Of a DNA stretch of 64,000 bases, positions 22,729 to 32,049 are shown in pieces. A program made the position numbers and the translations under genes. The DNA is from Mycobacteriales bacterium (lineage in GTDB: Bacteria; Actinomycetota; Actinomycetes; Mycobacteriales; SCTD01), in NCBI GenBank assembly GCA_030447385.1, contig JAUJOY010000001.1:224365-288364 (forward strand), written 5' to 3'. A model generated the notes under the pieces. It was not told where the DNA came from, made no database searches, and saw only the letters and a program-made list of their open reading frames with translations. Within the stretch, counting starts at the first letter, position 1. Each line of letters opens with the position of its first letter.

Positions 22729-23264
22729 AGCGCTCCCTCGCCCTGCCCGCCCTCCTGCTCTGCGTCGTCCTGTCCGGGTGTGCGGCCGCGGATCCGGAGG
22801 CCGAGCTGCGCGGCAGGACGCAGGACGTTCTCGACGCGGCCAACCGCGAGGACACGGCCGCTCTGCGGGACTCGGCGCAGGACCTGCTCTCGACGATCAG
22901 CAAGCTGGGCGGCTCCGGCAAGCTGACGCCGTCCCGGGAGGAGGAGCTGCGCAAGCTCACCCTCGCCATCCTCGAGGACGCCGGCCTGCTCGACGTCGCC
23001 GAGGTGCCCTCTCCGGCGCCGACCTCGGCGGCCCCCAAGATCAGCCCCAAGGCCAGCCCCTCGCCCTCACCCAGCCCGCTGCCTCCCCCGCCTCCGCCGT
23101 CCCCGTCCCCCAGCCCGCCGCCGCCCCCGCCCCCGCCGTCGCCCTCGCCGACCGAGAGCAAGGGGCCGAAGATCAAGCTGCCGGTCAACCCGTCCTCCGA
23201 GCCGCCGGCGAGCCCGGCCGGCGTCGCCTCCGCATCGCCTTCGCCCACGTCCCGCCCGGCCTGA
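22725..23264 (+). CDS. Proline-rich lipoprotein
   Basis: A 179-residue exported protein: signal peptide with lipobox LSGC (ALLLCVVLSGCAA), a helical region (residues 25-90) and then a low-complexity tail of Ser-Pro and Pro-Pro repeats (residues 95-150) typical of cell-wall-spanning segments. No enzymatic motif. The GTG overlaps the kinase stop (GTGA), which suggests it may be a partner of, or ligand holder for, the kinase's short extracellular tail. Confidence 0.82.
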
Positions 23265-23283
23265 CCTCCCGGGTCAGCCCGGG
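23255..23283. terminator. Hairpin between convergent genes
   Basis: CTGACC (23261-23266) pairs with GGTCAG (23272-23277), extended by CCCGG/CCGGG across one C-C mismatch. It covers the ends of both the lipoprotein and the S9 peptidase genes, so it could act as a bidirectional terminator. Confidence 0.55.
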
Positions 23284-25046
23284 GGAGCCAGGCCGAGGAT
23301 CCGCGCGACGAAGGTGAGCTCGGCGCGCAGCTGCCGCACCCGCTCGTCCACCACCAGCGAGCCGTGGCCGGCGTCGAAGCGGTAGACCTCGACGTCCTTG
23401 TCGTGCCCGGCGGCGGCGGCCAGCCAGTTCTCGATCTGGCGGATCGGGCAGCGCGGGTCGTTCGCACCGGCCAGGACCAGCACCGGGGCGCGGACGTCCC
23501 CGACGTAGGTCAGCGGCGAGCAGCGGCGGTACACCTCGGGGACCTCTGACGGCGACCCGCCGAACAGCGAGCGGTCGAAGGCGCGCAGCGGCTCCATCTC
23601 GTCCTCGTACGCCGCGACGTAGTCCGCGACGGGCACCGCCGCGACCCCGGCCGTCCAGCGGTCGGGCTGGGTCCCGAGCCCGAGCAGCGTGAGGTAGCCA
23701 CCCCAGGAGCCGCCGGCCAGCACCACCCGCTCGGGATCGGTCAGGCCGCTGTCCACGGCCCACGAGCGGACGGCCGCGACGTCCTCCAGCTCGGTGAGGC
23801 CGGGGCGTCCGGTCAGCGCGTCGCGCCAGGCGGTGCCGTATCCGGTCGACCCCCGGTAGTTCACCTGCACGACGGCGCAGCCGAGGTCGACGTAGGCCGC
23901 CCGGTGCGCCGCGAAGGCATCGCTGTCGTGCCAGGTGGGGCCGCCGTGCAGGAGGAAGACGGTGGGCCACGGGCCGGCTCCGGGCGGCGTCGCGACCAGG
24001 GCGTGGATGGCTCCGCCCGGGCCGTCGACGAAGGCGTCGGCTACCGGGACCGAGGACGGCGCGGGCGGCCCGGGAGGGGCGAGCACCACCTCGCCGGTCG
24101 TCGATCGGATCACCGGAGGATGGCCGGCCGAGGACCAGGAGAACTCCACGGTCGCGTCGGGGCGCGCGGTGGCAGCCGCCACCGTTCCCCGCGGCGTCGG
24201 CAGGCTCGCGCACTCGCCGTCGAGGGTCACCCGGTGCAGCGTGGACCGGCCCCTTGCCTCGGCCCGCACCAGCAGCGCGGAGCCGTCCGCGTACCAGTCC
24301 GCATCGAGGTCACCCTCGAGCGAGCTGAGGTCGGGATGCGCCTCGGTCCCGGCCGCCGGGTCCACGACGAACGGAAGCACCCGGCCGGCCCGCTCATGCA
24401 TGGCCAGCAGCCGGTCGTCCCCGGGAAACGGCGAGAAGCCCACCGCCGACAGGCCGAGCCCGTGGCCGTCGTAGCGCTCCCAGACGACGTCCCCGTCCAC
24501 GGTCAGCACGCGCAGGGCCCGGTGGCGCGAGTCGCCGTGCTCGGAGTGCTCGAGGACCACCAGGCGCTCGGACCGCGACAGCCCGGCGACCTCGGCGTCG
24601 TGCTCGCTCTCGTACAGCAGCTCGGTGCCCGTGGGCCGAACCACGAAGACCGACGTGCCCTCGTCGGTCGAGCAGCCGACCACGGTGAGCGTCCGGCCGA
24701 TCTCGAGGCCGGCGGGGTAGGCAGGGGGTACGCCCGGTGCGGCCTCGACGTCCGCGCCACCCTCGAACGGCTGGCGCTTCCAGGTCCCGAACTCGTTGCC
24801 CCCCTCGTCGTCGAACCACCACACCTGGGCGCCGTCCGGGCAGAGCGCTCCGTCGCTGGTGCCGTCCTTGCGGGCGGTGACCTGCCGAGTCGTCGCGCTG
24901 TCGCGGTCCCAGGCGTACAGCTCGAAGGTCCCGCTGGGGTTGCTGAGGTAGAGGCAGCGGTGCGGTGCGTCCGGTGCCCAGTCCGGCAGGGTGACGCGGG
25001 TGGCGCGTACCCGCTGCTCCCACAGGGGGGCGGAGGGTTCAGGCAC
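23274..25046 (-). CDS. S9 family serine peptidase (prolyl oligopeptidase/acylaminoacyl type)
   Basis: A 590-residue cytosolic-type peptidase. The N-terminal half is a beta-propeller (PDWAPDAPHRCLYLSNPSG, LCPDGAQVWWFDDEGG and similar blades). The C-terminal alpha/beta-hydrolase domain carries LLHGGPTWHDSD, the nucleophile Ser447 in GGSWGG, Asp530 in GANDPRCP and His561 in DAGHGS. Cleaves short peptides. GTG at 25046. No signal peptide. Confidence 0.92.
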   Translation of the reverse strand: MPEPSAPLWEQRVRATRVTLPDWAPDAPHRCLYLSNPSGTFELYAWDRDSATTRQVTARKDGTSDGALCPDGAQVWWFDDEGGNEFGTWKRQPFEGGADVEAAPGVPPAYPAGLEIGRTLTVVGCSTDEGTSVFVVRPTGTELLYESEHDAEVAGLSRSERLVVLEHSEHGDSRHRALRVLTVDGDVVWERYDGHGLGLSAVGFSPFPGDDRLLAMHERAGRVLPFVVDPAAGTEAHPDLSSLEGDLDADWYADGSALLVRAEARGRSTLHRVTLDGECASLPTPRGTVAAATARPDATVEFSWSSAGHPPVIRSTTGEVVLAPPGPPAPSSVPVADAFVDGPGGAIHALVATPPGAGPWPTVFLLHGGPTWHDSDAFAAHRAAYVDLGCAVVQVNYRGSTGYGTAWRDALTGRPGLTELEDVAAVRSWAVDSGLTDPERVVLAGGSWGGYLTLLGLGTQPDRWTAGVAAVPVADYVAAYEDEMEPLRAFDRSLFGGSPSEVPEVYRRCSPLTYVGDVRAPVLVLAGANDPRCPIRQIENWLAAAAGHDKDVEVYRFDAGHGSLVVDERVRQLRAELTFVARILGLAPPG

Positions 25047-25092
25047 ACCGCAACCCTACGGCCCGACGGGCTCCGCCCGGGCAGCGCGAAGG

Positions 25093-25149
25093 GGGGACGG
25101 CGAAGGGCACCGGCCCGAGGCCGATGCCCTTCCCGGGACTGCCGTCCCC
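25093..25149 (-). terminator. Two-tier hairpin downstream of tRNA-Pro
   Basis: Outer arms GGGGACGGC (25093-25101) and GCCGTCCCC (25141-25149) enclose an inner stem GAAGGGCA (25102-25109) / TGCCCTTC (25125-25132). It lies between tRNA-Pro and the S9 peptidase gene on the transcribed strand and fits a tRNA terminator. Confidence 0.6.
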
Positions 25150-25166
25150 ACCGCGGCGGGGAGCTT

Positions 25167-25241
<75 letters not shown>

Positions 25242-25261
25242 GATCCTCGTGCGCGGCAAGA

Positions 25262-26185
25262 CTACCGGACCGCCTTGACCGGGACGAGCTCGAGCAGGGT
25301 CGCCTCCGGGCGGCAGCACAGCCGCACCGGCGCGTAGGGCGAGGTGCCGAGCCCCGCGCTGACGTGCAGCCAGCCGCCGTCGGCCAGCTCCTGCATCCGC
25401 GGGCCTCCTGGTCGCGGGTCCACCGGTCGCCGGTTGCGGGTCAGTCCGCGCGCGCGGGCGCGCTCGAGGTCGCAGTTGGTGATCAGCGCCCCCATCCCCG
25501 GCAGCCGCAGCTGCCCGCCGTGGGTGTGCCCGGCCAGCACGAGCGCGTAGCCGTCAGCGGCGAAGCGCCTCAGCAGACGGCGGACCGGCGTGTGGGTGAC
25601 CCCGATGCCCAGCCCCTCCGCCGGCCCGGCCACCTCCCGGTAGCGGTCCCGCCGCAGGTGCCCGTCCGCGGTCCCGGTCAGGGTCACGCGGTGTCCGGCC
25701 ACCGTCAGCGTCAGCCGGCGCTGGGTCAGGTCTGTCCACCCCACGCCCTCGAGGGCCTCCACCGCGGCCTGCCACGGCAGGTCCGGGCGGCGGCGTACGG
25801 GCTCCCCGCCGCCGCGCAGGTAGTCGGAGAAGGAGGGCCGGGCGGGCGTGAAGAAGTCGTTGTTGCCGGGGACGAACACCGCCGGGGTCCCGTCCGCGGT
25901 GAGGGCGCCCAGAGCCGACGTCAGCAGGTCCAGCGCGCCGATCGAGGACCAGTGGTCGCCTGTGGAGACGACCAGGTCCGGTCGCTCGAAGGCCAGCCGG
26001 CGCACCCACGCCGCCCGCCGGACGTGACGCGGCAGCAGGTGCAGGTCGGACACGTGCAGCACCCGGATCGGCCTGCTGCCCGCCGGGAGCACGGGCACGC
26101 GCGCCCGGCGCAGGACCGGCAGGTGCGGCTCGACCAGCGGCCAGGCCACCAGGGCCGCGAGCGGCAGCAGCGGGCGGAGGCGCAC
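25262..26185 (-). CDS. Membrane-anchored metallophosphoesterase
   Basis: A 307-residue calcineurin-like phosphoesterase with a short N-terminal hydrophobic segment ([13 protein letters not shown]). Metal-binding motifs: SDLHLL (Asp47, His49), STGDH (76-78), GNND (107-110, where GNHD/E is usual) and AGHTHGGQ (219-225). The substrate may be a lipid or nucleotide. Corresponds by position to Rv3683 of M. tuberculosis, next to ponA2. GTG start. Confidence 0.88.
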   Translation of the reverse strand: MRLRPLLPLAALVAWPLVEPHLPVLRRARVPVLPAGSRPIRVLHVSDLHLLPRHVRRAAWVRRLAFERPDLVVSTGDHWSSIGALDLLTSALGALTADGTPAVFVPGNNDFFTPARPSFSDYLRGGGEPVRRRPDLPWQAAVEALEGVGWTDLTQRRLTLTVAGHRVTLTGTADGHLRRDRYREVAGPAEGLGIGVTHTPVRRLLRRFAADGYALVLAGHTHGGQLRLPGMGALITNCDLERARARGLTRNRRPVDPRPGGPRMQELADGGWLHVSAGLGTSPYAPVRLCCRPEATLLELVPVKAVR

Positions 26186-26225
26186 GCCGCCAGACTAGGA
26201 GCCCGGCGCGGCTACCTTGGCCGGC

Positions 26226-26681
26226 ATGGGTGAGCTCAAGGACCGGCTGAAGAACGACCTGACGGCGTCGATGAAGGCCCGCGACGAGCTGCGGACGGCG
26301 ACGCTGCGGATGGCGCTGACCGCGCTGGGGACCGAGGAGGTGGCCGGGAAGGCGGCCCGGTCGCTGTCCGATGCCGAGGAGCTCACGGTGCTCACCCGGG
26401 AGGCCAAGAAGCGGCGGGAGGCCGCCGAGGCGTTTCGTTCCGGCGGGGCCACCGAGCGGGCAGCCCGGGAGCTGGCCGAGGAGGAGGTCCTGGCGCACTA
26501 CCTGCCGGCACCGCTGTCCGACGACGAGCTCGACGGGCTCGTCGCGGAGGCCGTGTCGCAGAGCGGCGCCGCCGGCCCGCAGGCGATGGGCGCGGTCATG
26601 AAGGTGGTGGGCCCGCGCGTGGCCGGTCGGGCGGAGGGAGGCCGGGTGGCGGCGGCCGTACGCGCTGCCCTGGCCCGCTGA
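26226..26681 (+). CDS. GatB/YqeY domain protein
   Basis: A 151-residue protein of the YqeY family, related to the tail domain of GatB amidotransferase: LKDRLKNDLTASMKARDELR, LREAKKRREAAEAFR-type helix, EEEVLAHYLPAPLSDDEL, and AMGAVMKVVGPRVAGRAEGGRVAAAVR. Probably tRNA-binding; exact role unsettled. ATG at 26226. Convergent with the PBP gene, with 20 bp between. Confidence 0.93.
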   Translation: MGELKDRLKNDLTASMKARDELRTATLRMALTALGTEEVAGKAARSLSDAEELTVLTREAKKRREAAEAFRSGGATERAARELAEEEVLAHYLPAPLSDDELDGLVAEAVSQSGAAGPQAMGAVMKVVGPRVAGRAEGGRVAAAVRAALAR

Positions 26682-26701
26682 CGACCTGACACCGCCTGCG
26701 G

Positions 26702-29188
26702 CTACGGCGGCTTGCCCTTGCCCCTCCGCTGGGTGCTGGGCGATGGCGTCGGCGCATCGGTGGTGCCTCCGGTGGTGCCTCCGGTGGTGCCGCCCGTCGA
26801 CCCGCCGGTCGACCCGCCCGTCGATCCACCGGTCGACCCGCCGGTGCTCCCGGAGGTCGGCGTGGGCCGGCGCCCGTTGGAGGAGAACAGCGTCACCGTC
26901 GTCCCGAACGGCAGCTCCGTCCCCGCTCGCGGCGAGGTGTAGGCGGCGGCTCCCGAGGGCACCGGACCGGCCGAGACGCGACCGCCCTTGCGTACGGAGA
27001 AGCCGGCGGCCACCAGCGTCGCCTCCGCCTCGTCCAGAGGCTGCCCGCGTACGTCCGGCACCTGCACGGCGCGCCCGTCCGTGGCGCCCTTGCCCGGCGT
27101 GCTGAACTCCACGACCGGCTGGCCCTTGAGCGCGGCGCTCATCGTCTTCTGCCAGATCGTGGCCGGGATCGTCCCGCCGTAGACCTGCGGGTAGAAGCGC
27201 CCGTTGATCCTGACCGACTTCATGTCCCTCACCGGCTTGCCGGGGCCGCCCGGGTCGCCGACCCAGACCGACGTGGCGAGCTGCGGGGTGTAGCCGATGA
27301 ACCAGGCGGCCTTGGAGCCGTTGGTCGTGCCGGTCTTGCCGGCCGCCGGGCGGCCGATCGACGCGCCCCGGCCAGTACGCCCGCGGGTGGTGCCGTCGAT
27401 CACGCCGGTGAGGACCTGGTTGACCGTGTCGGCGACCGGCTGCTCGAGCACCTGGGTGCAGCGCGGCTGCGCGAGGTTGATCGGCGCGCCGCGCGAGTCG
27501 AGGACCTGCAGGACCGGCGTCGGCGGGCAGTGCAGCCCCCTCGCCGCGAAGGTCGCGTAGGCCGCCGCCATCTCGAGCGGGCTCACCTCGGCGGTGCCGA
27601 AGACGAACGACGACACGCGCGGCAGCGGCGCGGATGGCGCGCCGTTCTTGAACTGCCTCACGCCGAGCGTCTCGGCGAGGGCCGCAGCCGGCTCGATGCC
27701 GATCCGCTCCTCGATCTGGATGTAGTAGGTGTTGACCGAGTCGTGCGTCGCCGTCTCGAGGGTGAACGTGCCGGACTCCGAGTCGCCGGCGTTCTCCGGC
27801 GAGTAGTCCTCGACGCCCTTGGGCGTGTAGTCCTTGAAGACCTTCGAGAAGTACTCCTGCGGCGCGAAGAGCGTGAGGTCGAGCGGCGTGCCCTGCTTGA
27901 GGGCTTCGGCGAGCACGAACGCCTTGAACGTCGAGCCTGCCTGGAAGCCCGCCGATCCGCCGATCGCGAGGTTGACCTTGGTGTGGCCCAGGATCTCCTG
28001 CTCGCTGTAGCGGCGGTTGAGCGCCATCGCCTTGACCTGGCCGGTCCCGGGCTGGACGACGTTGACGGCCGCCCCGGCGCCGAACGGGTCGTTGATCGGC
28101 ACGGCCTCCTCGGCCGACTTCTGCGCCGCCGCCTGGATGGCCGGGTCCAGCGTCGTGATGATCGTGAGCCCGCCGGCGAGGAGCTTGTCCTGCCGCTCCT
28201 CCCGGGTGTTGCCGAGCACCTTGCCGAGGTCGGTGTCCTCGAGCGCGCGCCGGACGTAGTCGCAGAAGAAGGGGGCGGTCACCTCCGGGTTCTCGCACCC
28301 GCTCGCCACCGGCCGCGGCGCGAACAGCGGAGCGGCCGGCGTCCCGCGCTCCGCGTTGGCCTCCGCCCGCTGCGCCTCGGTGATGAACCCGAGGTCACGC
28401 ATCCGGTTGAGGACCGTCTCGCGCCGCCCGAGCAGCGACTGCATGACGTCGGGGTCCTTCATCGCGATCACGGGGTCGAAGCGGCCCGGGCTCTGCACGA
28501 GCCCGGCCAGCAGCGCCCCCTGCGCGAGGGTGAGCTGCTGGACCGGCTTGCCGAAGTAGAAGCTCGCCGCCGTACCCATGCCGTAGACGCCGTTGCCGTA
28601 GTAGGCGATGTTCAGGTAGCGCTCGAGGATCTGGTCCTTGGTGAGCTCCTTCTCGATGGCCAGCGCGTAGCGCGCCTCCTTGAGCTTGCGGTCCAGCGTG
28701 AGCTCACGGGCGGCCTCCTGGCTCTCCTTGCTGCCGCGCGCCGCCTGGAGCAGGGCGTTCTTGACGTACTGCTGGGTGAGCGTGGACCCGCCCTGGCTGA
28801 CCCCGCCGGCCTGGGCGTTCTCCACCGCGGCGCGCACGGTGCCCTTGTAGTCGACGCCCTTGTGGGCGTAGAAGCGCGCGTCCTCGATCGCGATGACGGC
28901 CTTGCGGGTGAGCTCGGGAACGTCCTGCAGCGCAGCGTTGACGCGGTTCTCGCGGTAGAGGACCGCCAGCTCGGTCCTGCCATCGGCAGCGAGGATGCGG
29001 GTGCGCTGTGCCAGTGGCGGGGTCGTGAGCTCGTCGGGGAGCACGAGGAACTCCTCGGCGCCGGCCTTGGCCGTCAGGCCGAGGCCGCCCACCACCGGAA
29101 GGGCGGCGGCGGCCAGGAGAAGACCGGTGAGGGCGCTGGCCAGCAGGGCGGAGCCCAGCCGCGAGGCGGCCGTGGGGGGACGGGGCAC
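26702..29188 (-). CDS. ponA2: Class A penicillin-binding protein with PASTA domain (PonA2 type)
   Basis: An 828-residue bifunctional peptidoglycan synthase: N-terminal membrane helix (13-40), GT51 transglycosylase with catalytic Glu102 in EDARFYAHKG and GGSTLTQQYVKN, transpeptidase with S419TFK, S484VN and K618TG, one PASTA domain at about 705-770, and a tail of repeated Gly-Ser/Thr-Thr-Gly units ending KGKPP. Divergent from the WblA/WhiB4 gene, as Rv3682 is beside whiB4. GTG at 29188 overlaps its own SD (GGGAGGTG). Confidence 0.95.
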   Translation of the reverse strand: MPRPPTAASRLGSALLASALTGLLLAAAALPVVGGLGLTAKAGAEEFLVLPDELTTPPLAQRTRILAADGRTELAVLYRENRVNAALQDVPELTRKAVIAIEDARFYAHKGVDYKGTVRAAVENAQAGGVSQGGSTLTQQYVKNALLQAARGSKESQEAARELTLDRKLKEARYALAIEKELTKDQILERYLNIAYYGNGVYGMGTAASFYFGKPVQQLTLAQGALLAGLVQSPGRFDPVIAMKDPDVMQSLLGRRETVLNRMRDLGFITEAQRAEANAERGTPAAPLFAPRPVASGCENPEVTAPFFCDYVRRALEDTDLGKVLGNTREERQDKLLAGGLTIITTLDPAIQAAAQKSAEEAVPINDPFGAGAAVNVVQPGTGQVKAMALNRRYSEQEILGHTKVNLAIGGSAGFQAGSTFKAFVLAEALKQGTPLDLTLFAPQEYFSKVFKDYTPKGVEDYSPENAGDSESGTFTLETATHDSVNTYYIQIEERIGIEPAAALAETLGVRQFKNGAPSAPLPRVSSFVFGTAEVSPLEMAAAYATFAARGLHCPPTPVLQVLDSRGAPINLAQPRCTQVLEQPVADTVNQVLTGVIDGTTRGRTGRGASIGRPAAGKTGTTNGSKAAWFIGYTPQLATSVWVGDPGGPGKPVRDMKSVRINGRFYPQVYGGTIPATIWQKTMSAALKGQPVVEFSTPGKGATDGRAVQVPDVRGQPLDEAEATLVAAGFSVRKGGRVSAGPVPSGAAAYTSPRAGTELPFGTTVTLFSSNGRRPTPTSGSTGGSTGGSTGGSTGGSTGGTTGGTTGGTTDAPTPSPSTQRRGKGKPP
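26757..26850 (-). repeat. Short tandem repeats encoding the PBP tail
   Basis: Plus strand shows copies of a GGTGGTGCCTCC-type unit and of GTCGACCCGCCG-type 12-mers in tandem. On the coding strand they give about eight GGS/GGT-containing four-residue units. Such arrays expand and contract by slippage. Confidence 0.8.
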
Positions 29189-29356
29189 CTCCCGAGGGTA
29201 CGGGGCGACGTGGGCGATCTTCGTGCCGACGCGGCAGATGGCCGAAAGTACTAGACGAAGATGGGCCGTTCGGGTCCTGCGCGCGGCACCTCGAGTTCCT
29301 ACGGTGAGCAGGCCGGTCCCTCCGCCCGGCGCCCCTCACGTGAGGACTCATCGCAG

Positions 29357-29653
29357 ATGAGCGTCGACGCCGCCGACCCCCAGGCATGGGTGGCCCAGTC
29401 CGCCTGCCGCAACGCCGACCCGGACGTGCTGTTCGTGACCGGAGCGGCGCAGAAGCGCGCGAAGGTGGTGTGCCTCGGCTGCCCGGTGCGCACCGAGTGC
29501 CTGTCGGACGCGCTGGACAACCGCGTGGAGTTCGGCGTGTGGGGCGGCATGACCGAGCGCGAGCGCCGCGCCCTGCTCCGCCGCCGGCCCGACGTCACCT
29601 CCTGGACCGCGCTCCTGCAGCAGGCCCGCGCGGAGCACCTCGCTGCCGGCTGA
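29357..29653 (+). CDS. wblA: WhiB-family iron-sulfur regulator, WblA/WhiB4 orthologue
   Basis: A 98-residue [4Fe-4S] regulator with cysteines at 17, 39, 42 and 48 (C..n..CxxCx5C) and GVWGGMTERERRALL. The block DPDVLFV.GAAQKRAKVVC and the C-terminal RRRPDVTSW match Streptomyces WblA and mycobacterial WhiB4 as remembered, and the position between ponA2 and the ArsA-like genes agrees. WblA controls development and antibiotic production in Streptomyces; WhiB4 is a redox regulator. I start at ATG 29357; longer upstream extension looks non-conserved. Confidence 0.93.
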   Translation: MSVDAADPQAWVAQSACRNADPDVLFVTGAAQKRAKVVCLGCPVRTECLSDALDNRVEFGVWGGMTERERRALLRRRPDVTSWTALLQQARAEHLAAG

Positions 29654-29682
29654 GCCCGCCCGCCGGCTCGCCGCCGGGCCTG

Positions 29683-30876
29683 CTAGGCGCAGACCGCCGT
29701 CGTCGTTGCACCAGCGAGCCCGGCGCCCACCGACCGCAGCCCCTCCAGGTCGTGCACGTCCCCCGGCAGCGCGGCGACCTCGACCAGCGGCACCCCGGGA
29801 TGCGCGCCGGTGAAGCGCTCCTGCAGGCGGCGCTCGCGGCTCGCCAGGGCCACGCGTTCGGCATGCACCCGGAGCACGGCCGCCGCCAGCTCGTGCCCGC
29901 CGGCCTCCTCCAGCGCCTGCGCCGCCACGTGCGCCCGCTCGGCGCTCAGCGCCTCGCCCGCCGAGCGGTGGACCCGGTTGACGACCAGCCCGGCCAGCGG
30001 CATCGACTCCTCGCCGAGCCGCTCCACGAAGTAGGCCGCCTCCCGCAGCGCGTCCCGCTCCGGCGCCGCCACCACGACGAAGGCCGTGCCGGGCGCCTTG
30101 AGCAGGTCGTACGTCGCCTGCGCCCGCTCGCGAAAGCCCCCGAACATCGTCTCGAGCGCCCCGACGAACTGTGAGACGTCCTGCAGGACCCCCGCCCCGA
30201 TCACCTTGGTGAGCACACCGGTGAACACGGAGAAGCCGGCGCTCATGACCTTGACGTACGCGCGGCTGCCCGCCTTCGCCGGGGCCAGCAGGACGCGGAT
30301 CATCCGCCCGTCGAGGAACGTGGTCATGCGCTCGGGCGCGTCGAGGAAGTCGAGCGCCGACCGGGTGGGCGGGGTGTCGACGACCACCAGGTCGTAGTCG
30401 CCGGTCGCCTGCAGCTGGCCGAGCTTCTCCATGGCCATGTACTCCTGCGTACCGGCGAAGGAGGAGGACAGTGCCTGGTAGAAGGGGTTCTGCAGGATCT
30501 GCTCGGCCTTGCCGGGCTCGGCGTGGGTGAGGACGATCTCGTCGAAGGTCCGCTTCATGTCGAGCATCATCGCGTCCAGCGAGCCCCCCTCGGCCGCGCT
30601 CACGCCGGCCACGCGGCGCGGCGTGTTGTCCAGCGAGGTCAGCCCCATCGACTGCGCCAGGCGCTTCGCCGGGTCGATCGTGAGGACCGCCGTGCGGCGT
30701 CCGCTCTCGGCCGCGCGCAGTGCCAGCGCGGCTGCGGTGGTCGTCTTGCCCACGCCGCCCGAGCCGGTGCAGACGAGGATCGCCGCCGTCGCCAGGGTGG
30801 CGTCGACGTCGAAGTGCGGGGGCGGCCCTTTCCTCGCGGAGCCCGGCCGGGCCGCGTCCTTCGAGTTCCTCGTCAC
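29683..30876 (-). CDS. ArsA/GET3-family ATPase (second of pair)
   Basis: A 397-residue P-loop ATPase: Walker A CTGSGGVGKTTTAAALA, DPAKRLAQ, DxxPTR motif VVDTPPTRSALDFLD, and long helical regions. It lacks obvious arsenite-binding cysteines. The actinobacterial pair (Rv3679/Rv3680 in M. tuberculosis) is thought to form a heteromeric complex with roles in redox or metabolite protection. GTG at 30876 overlaps the stop of the upstream partner (GTGA). Confidence 0.9.
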   Translation of the reverse strand: MTRNSKDAARPGSARKGPPPHFDVDATLATAAILVCTGSGGVGKTTTAAALALRAAESGRRTAVLTIDPAKRLAQSMGLTSLDNTPRRVAGVSAAEGGSLDAMMLDMKRTFDEIVLTHAEPGKAEQILQNPFYQALSSSFAGTQEYMAMEKLGQLQATGDYDLVVVDTPPTRSALDFLDAPERMTTFLDGRMIRVLLAPAKAGSRAYVKVMSAGFSVFTGVLTKVIGAGVLQDVSQFVGALETMFGGFRERAQATYDLLKAPGTAFVVVAAPERDALREAAYFVERLGEESMPLAGLVVNRVHRSAGEALSAERAHVAAQALEEAGGHELAAAVLRVHAERVALASRERRLQERFTGAHPGVPLVEVAALPGDVHDLEGLRSVGAGLAGATTTAVCA

Positions 30877-31862
30877 GCCATCCCCTGCGCCTTCAGCATG
30901 TCGGCGAGCTCGTAGAGGCTCCCGAGGTCGACCGCCTCGGCAAGCATGGGCAGCTCGTAGGTCGGCCGGTGCAGCGCGCCCAGGCTGTCGCGCCCGCGCT
31001 CCTCGAGGGCCACCCGGACGGCATGGTCGCCGGCCTCGCCCACGAGCGTGTCGACCAGGTCGTCCGGCGCGTCCAGCGCGGCCTTCTCCAGCCCGGACGC
31101 GATCTGCGCGCGGTCCAGCGTGCCGGCCTCCGCCGCGCTCAGGGCGGCGGGTGGGAGCAGCGGCGGACGGATGCCGTTGACGACCACCCCACCCACCGGC
31201 AGCCTGACCTGCTCGAGCTCGGCCACGCCGTCGATCGTCTCCTGCACGGGCATCTCCTCGAGCAGCGTGCACAGGTGGATCGCCGTCCGCTGGGAGCGCA
31301 GCACCGCCATGACCCCGTCGGACTGCGCCTTGATCGGCCCGACCTTGGCCAGGCCGCTCACCTCCTGGCTGATGTTGAGGAACCGCGCGATGCGTCCGGT
31401 CGGCGGTGCGTCGAGGACGACGGCGTCGTACGCGGCGGTGCCGTTGCCGCCACGGCGGACCACCGCCTCCTTGACCTTCCCGGTCAGCAGCACGTCCCGC
31501 AGCCCGGGGGCCACGGTCGTCGCGAACTCGATCGCGCCCATCCTGCGAAGGGTGCGGGCGGCAACACCGGTCCTGGAGAGCTTGTAGAACATGTGCAGGT
31601 AGTCCAGCAGCGCGTCCTCGGGGTCGATCGACAGCGCGAAGACGTCGCCGCCGCCGGGCGCCACCGCGACCTTGCGCTCCTCGTAGCGCAGGGGCGGGCA
31701 GTCGAACAGCTGAGCCAGCCCCTGGCGGCCCTCGACCTCCGCGAGCAGGACCTTGCGCCCCCCGCCGGCCAGCGCAAGGGCGAGCGAGGCAGCGACCGTC
31801 GTCTTGCCGGTTCCGCCCTTGCCGGTGACCACGTGCAGCCGCACGCCGGGGAAGTCCGCCAC
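30873..31862 (-). CDS. ArsA/GET3-family ATPase (first of pair)
   Basis: A 329-residue partner with Walker A VTGKGGTGKTTVAASLA and the switch block VVLDAPPTGRIARFL. The C-terminus is mainly helical. GTG at 31862 was chosen because it starts just before the beta-strand that leads into the P-loop (VADFPGVRLHVVTGKGG); the upstream in-frame stretch looks non-coding. It is divergent from the second WhiB gene and shares its promoter region. Confidence 0.9.
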   Translation of the reverse strand: MADFPGVRLHVVTGKGGTGKTTVAASLALALAGGGRKVLLAEVEGRQGLAQLFDCPPLRYEERKVAVAPGGGDVFALSIDPEDALLDYLHMFYKLSRTGVAARTLRRMGAIEFATTVAPGLRDVLLTGKVKEAVVRRGGNGTAAYDAVVLDAPPTGRIARFLNISQEVSGLAKVGPIKAQSDGVMAVLRSQRTAIHLCTLLEEMPVQETIDGVAELEQVRLPVGGVVVNGIRPPLLPPAALSAAEAGTLDRAQIASGLEKAALDAPDDLVDTLVGEAGDHAVRVALEERGRDSLGALHRPTYELPMLAEAVDLGSLYELADMLKAQGMA

Positions 31863-31921
31863 GTCCCGAGCGTAGGTGAGCAGAGGCCTGCCACCATCCG
31901 CCGGACCGGTTCGCGCGGGTT

Positions 31922-31949
31922 TGGCGGTAAGTGTCTTGTCACTATAGCG
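31922..31949 (+). promoter_or_regulatory. Candidate sigma-70-type promoter for the second WhiB gene
   Basis: TTGGCG (31922-31927), 16-base spacer, TATAGC (31944-31949), in the only A/T-richer stretch of the 187-bp divergent region. It would place the start near 31957. Matches are by eye. Confidence 0.4.
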
Positions 31950-32003
31950 AGATCTTTCACTCGAGTCGGCAGGAACAACGGCCGGCGTAGCGAACACCGT
32001 TGA

Positions 32004-32019
32004 TGTGACGCGGGCCACA
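32004..32019 (+). promoter_or_regulatory. Near-consensus Crp/GlxR box upstream of WhiB
   Basis: TGTGA-CGCGGG-CCACA matches the Crp-family palindrome TGTGA-N6-TCACA in 9 of 10 defined positions. Centre is about 38 bp before the WhiB ATG at 32050. A Crp/GlxR-type gene is 2.6 kb away. If the upstream promoter candidate is correct, the box would lie downstream of the start and act as a repressor site. Confidence 0.5.
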
Positions 32020-32049
32020 GCCGCCTCCCGGAAGCGACGGAGACCTCCG

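Noticed and set aside
26757..26850. CRISPR-like short repeats
   Set aside because: Units are 12 bp, contiguous, without unique spacers, and in frame with the PBP tail.
25554..28298. 914-residue minus-strand frame
   Set aside because: Same strand as the PBP and phosphoesterase but out of frame with both; the real frames carry all catalytic motifs.
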